From Planctomycetota bacterium (GTDB lineage Bacteria > Planctomycetota > Planctomycetia > Pirellulales > Pirellulaceae): a stretch of 5,518 nt of DNA. A program made the position numbers and the translations under genes. Position 1 is the stretch's first letter. Each line of letters begins with the position of its first letter. The notes beneath the pieces are model-generated. The model had not been told where the DNA came from, did no database searches, and worked only from the letters and a program-made list of their open reading frames with translations. The stretch is taken from assembly GCA_026692885.1 (NCBI GenBank), contig JAPLNJ010000435.1:1-5518 (forward strand), read 5' to 3'. Of this stretch, positions 5,273-5,518 are shown piece after piece.

Positions 5273-5518
5273 TTAGCGGGCCTTTGCTAGGCTCTGGACG
5301 AGAGTCCTGAACGCATCGAAGCCGTAGCCGCAGAACTCCAGCGTTTGCTTGTCTTGGGCCGGCTGCCACGGCGATCCCAGGCGTCTCTCGACGAAATAAC
5401 GGAGGGCTTCGCCAACTGCCTCCCCATCTTCGGGCCATCGGACAGGGAACGGCAACACGGCTACGCTGTTGTGGTTCAGTGCCTCGTGGAATCCGTGCCC
5501 GATCTCGTGAGCCACGGC
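5273..5518 (-). CDS. Putative zinc metallopeptidase, C-terminal part only
   Basis: The last 81 residues are visible; the gene enters from the right edge and its start lies outside. The fragment opens AVAHEIGHGFHEALNH, a clear HEXXH zinc-binding motif with His at visible residues 4 and 8 and the catalytic Glu at 5. A second acidic cluster EAVGEALRYFVE (33-44) lies 25-29 residues after the second His and may supply the third, glutamate ligand, as in gluzincin peptidases. The tail ends LVQSLAKAR. No membrane segment is visible in this part. A GTG codon at 5515 falls inside the conserved motif region and is unlikely to be the true start. The specific family and substrate cannot be named. It is co-directional with the restriction gene, but a gap of 193 bases with hairpins suggests separate transcription. 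Confidence 0.6.
   Translation of the reverse strand, partial: AVAHEIGHGFHEALNHNSVAVLPFPVRWPEDGEAVGEALRYFVERRLGSPWQPAQDKQTLEFCGYGFDAFRTLVQSLAKAR

Overview
The window reads as chromosomal DNA from a bacterium of fairly high GC content. Most genes start behind clear Shine-Dalgarno (SD) sites, and the gaps between genes are rich in hairpins. There is no rRNA, tRNA or other taxonomic marker. A Planctomycetota-like host is only an impression from the sparse, hairpin-rich layout and the style of the proteins.

The window is dominated by one large minus-strand gene (1714-5079, 1121 aa). It encodes a single-chain Type IIG restriction-modification enzyme of the Eco57I kind. It has an N-terminal PD-(D/E)XK nuclease with an HsdR-like QxxxY motif, a central N6-adenine methyltransferase (motif X, motif I and NPPY all intact) and a C-terminal TaqI-like specificity domain. 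Every catalytic motif I looked for is present, so it is probably an active defence enzyme that cuts, modifies and recognises DNA with one polypeptide. It starts at a TTG codon behind a strong SD. The 193-base leader before it holds four or five small inverted repeats, one lying exactly between a weak -35/-10 pair.

Upstream of the enzyme on the same strand is the C-terminal end of a putative zinc metallopeptidase with an HEIGH motif (5273-5518, cut by the window edge). Convergent with the 3' end of the enzyme gene, 24 bases away, is a small plus-strand gene for a 109-aa mildly acidic protein of unknown function (1360-1689). Further left, a 66-aa single-pass membrane protein is encoded on the minus strand (735-935) behind a near-perfect SD. 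At the left edge the first 22 codons of another minus-strand gene are visible (1-66), also behind a strong SD.

The stretch 67-734 has no convincing gene but is densely structured. It holds a 22-base near-palindrome, a 9-bp GC hairpin with a U-rich tail in the minus direction, a 12-bp hairpin, a 25-bp imperfect hairpin built from 9-base tandem units, and a 9-bp outer stem enclosing a small hairpin whose loop equals the anti-SD sequence. The stretch 936-1359 is a divergent intergenic region with a few hairpins and only a weak promoter candidate. No CRISPR array, insertion sequence or transposase is visible. The neighbours show no proven functional link to the restriction enzyme.
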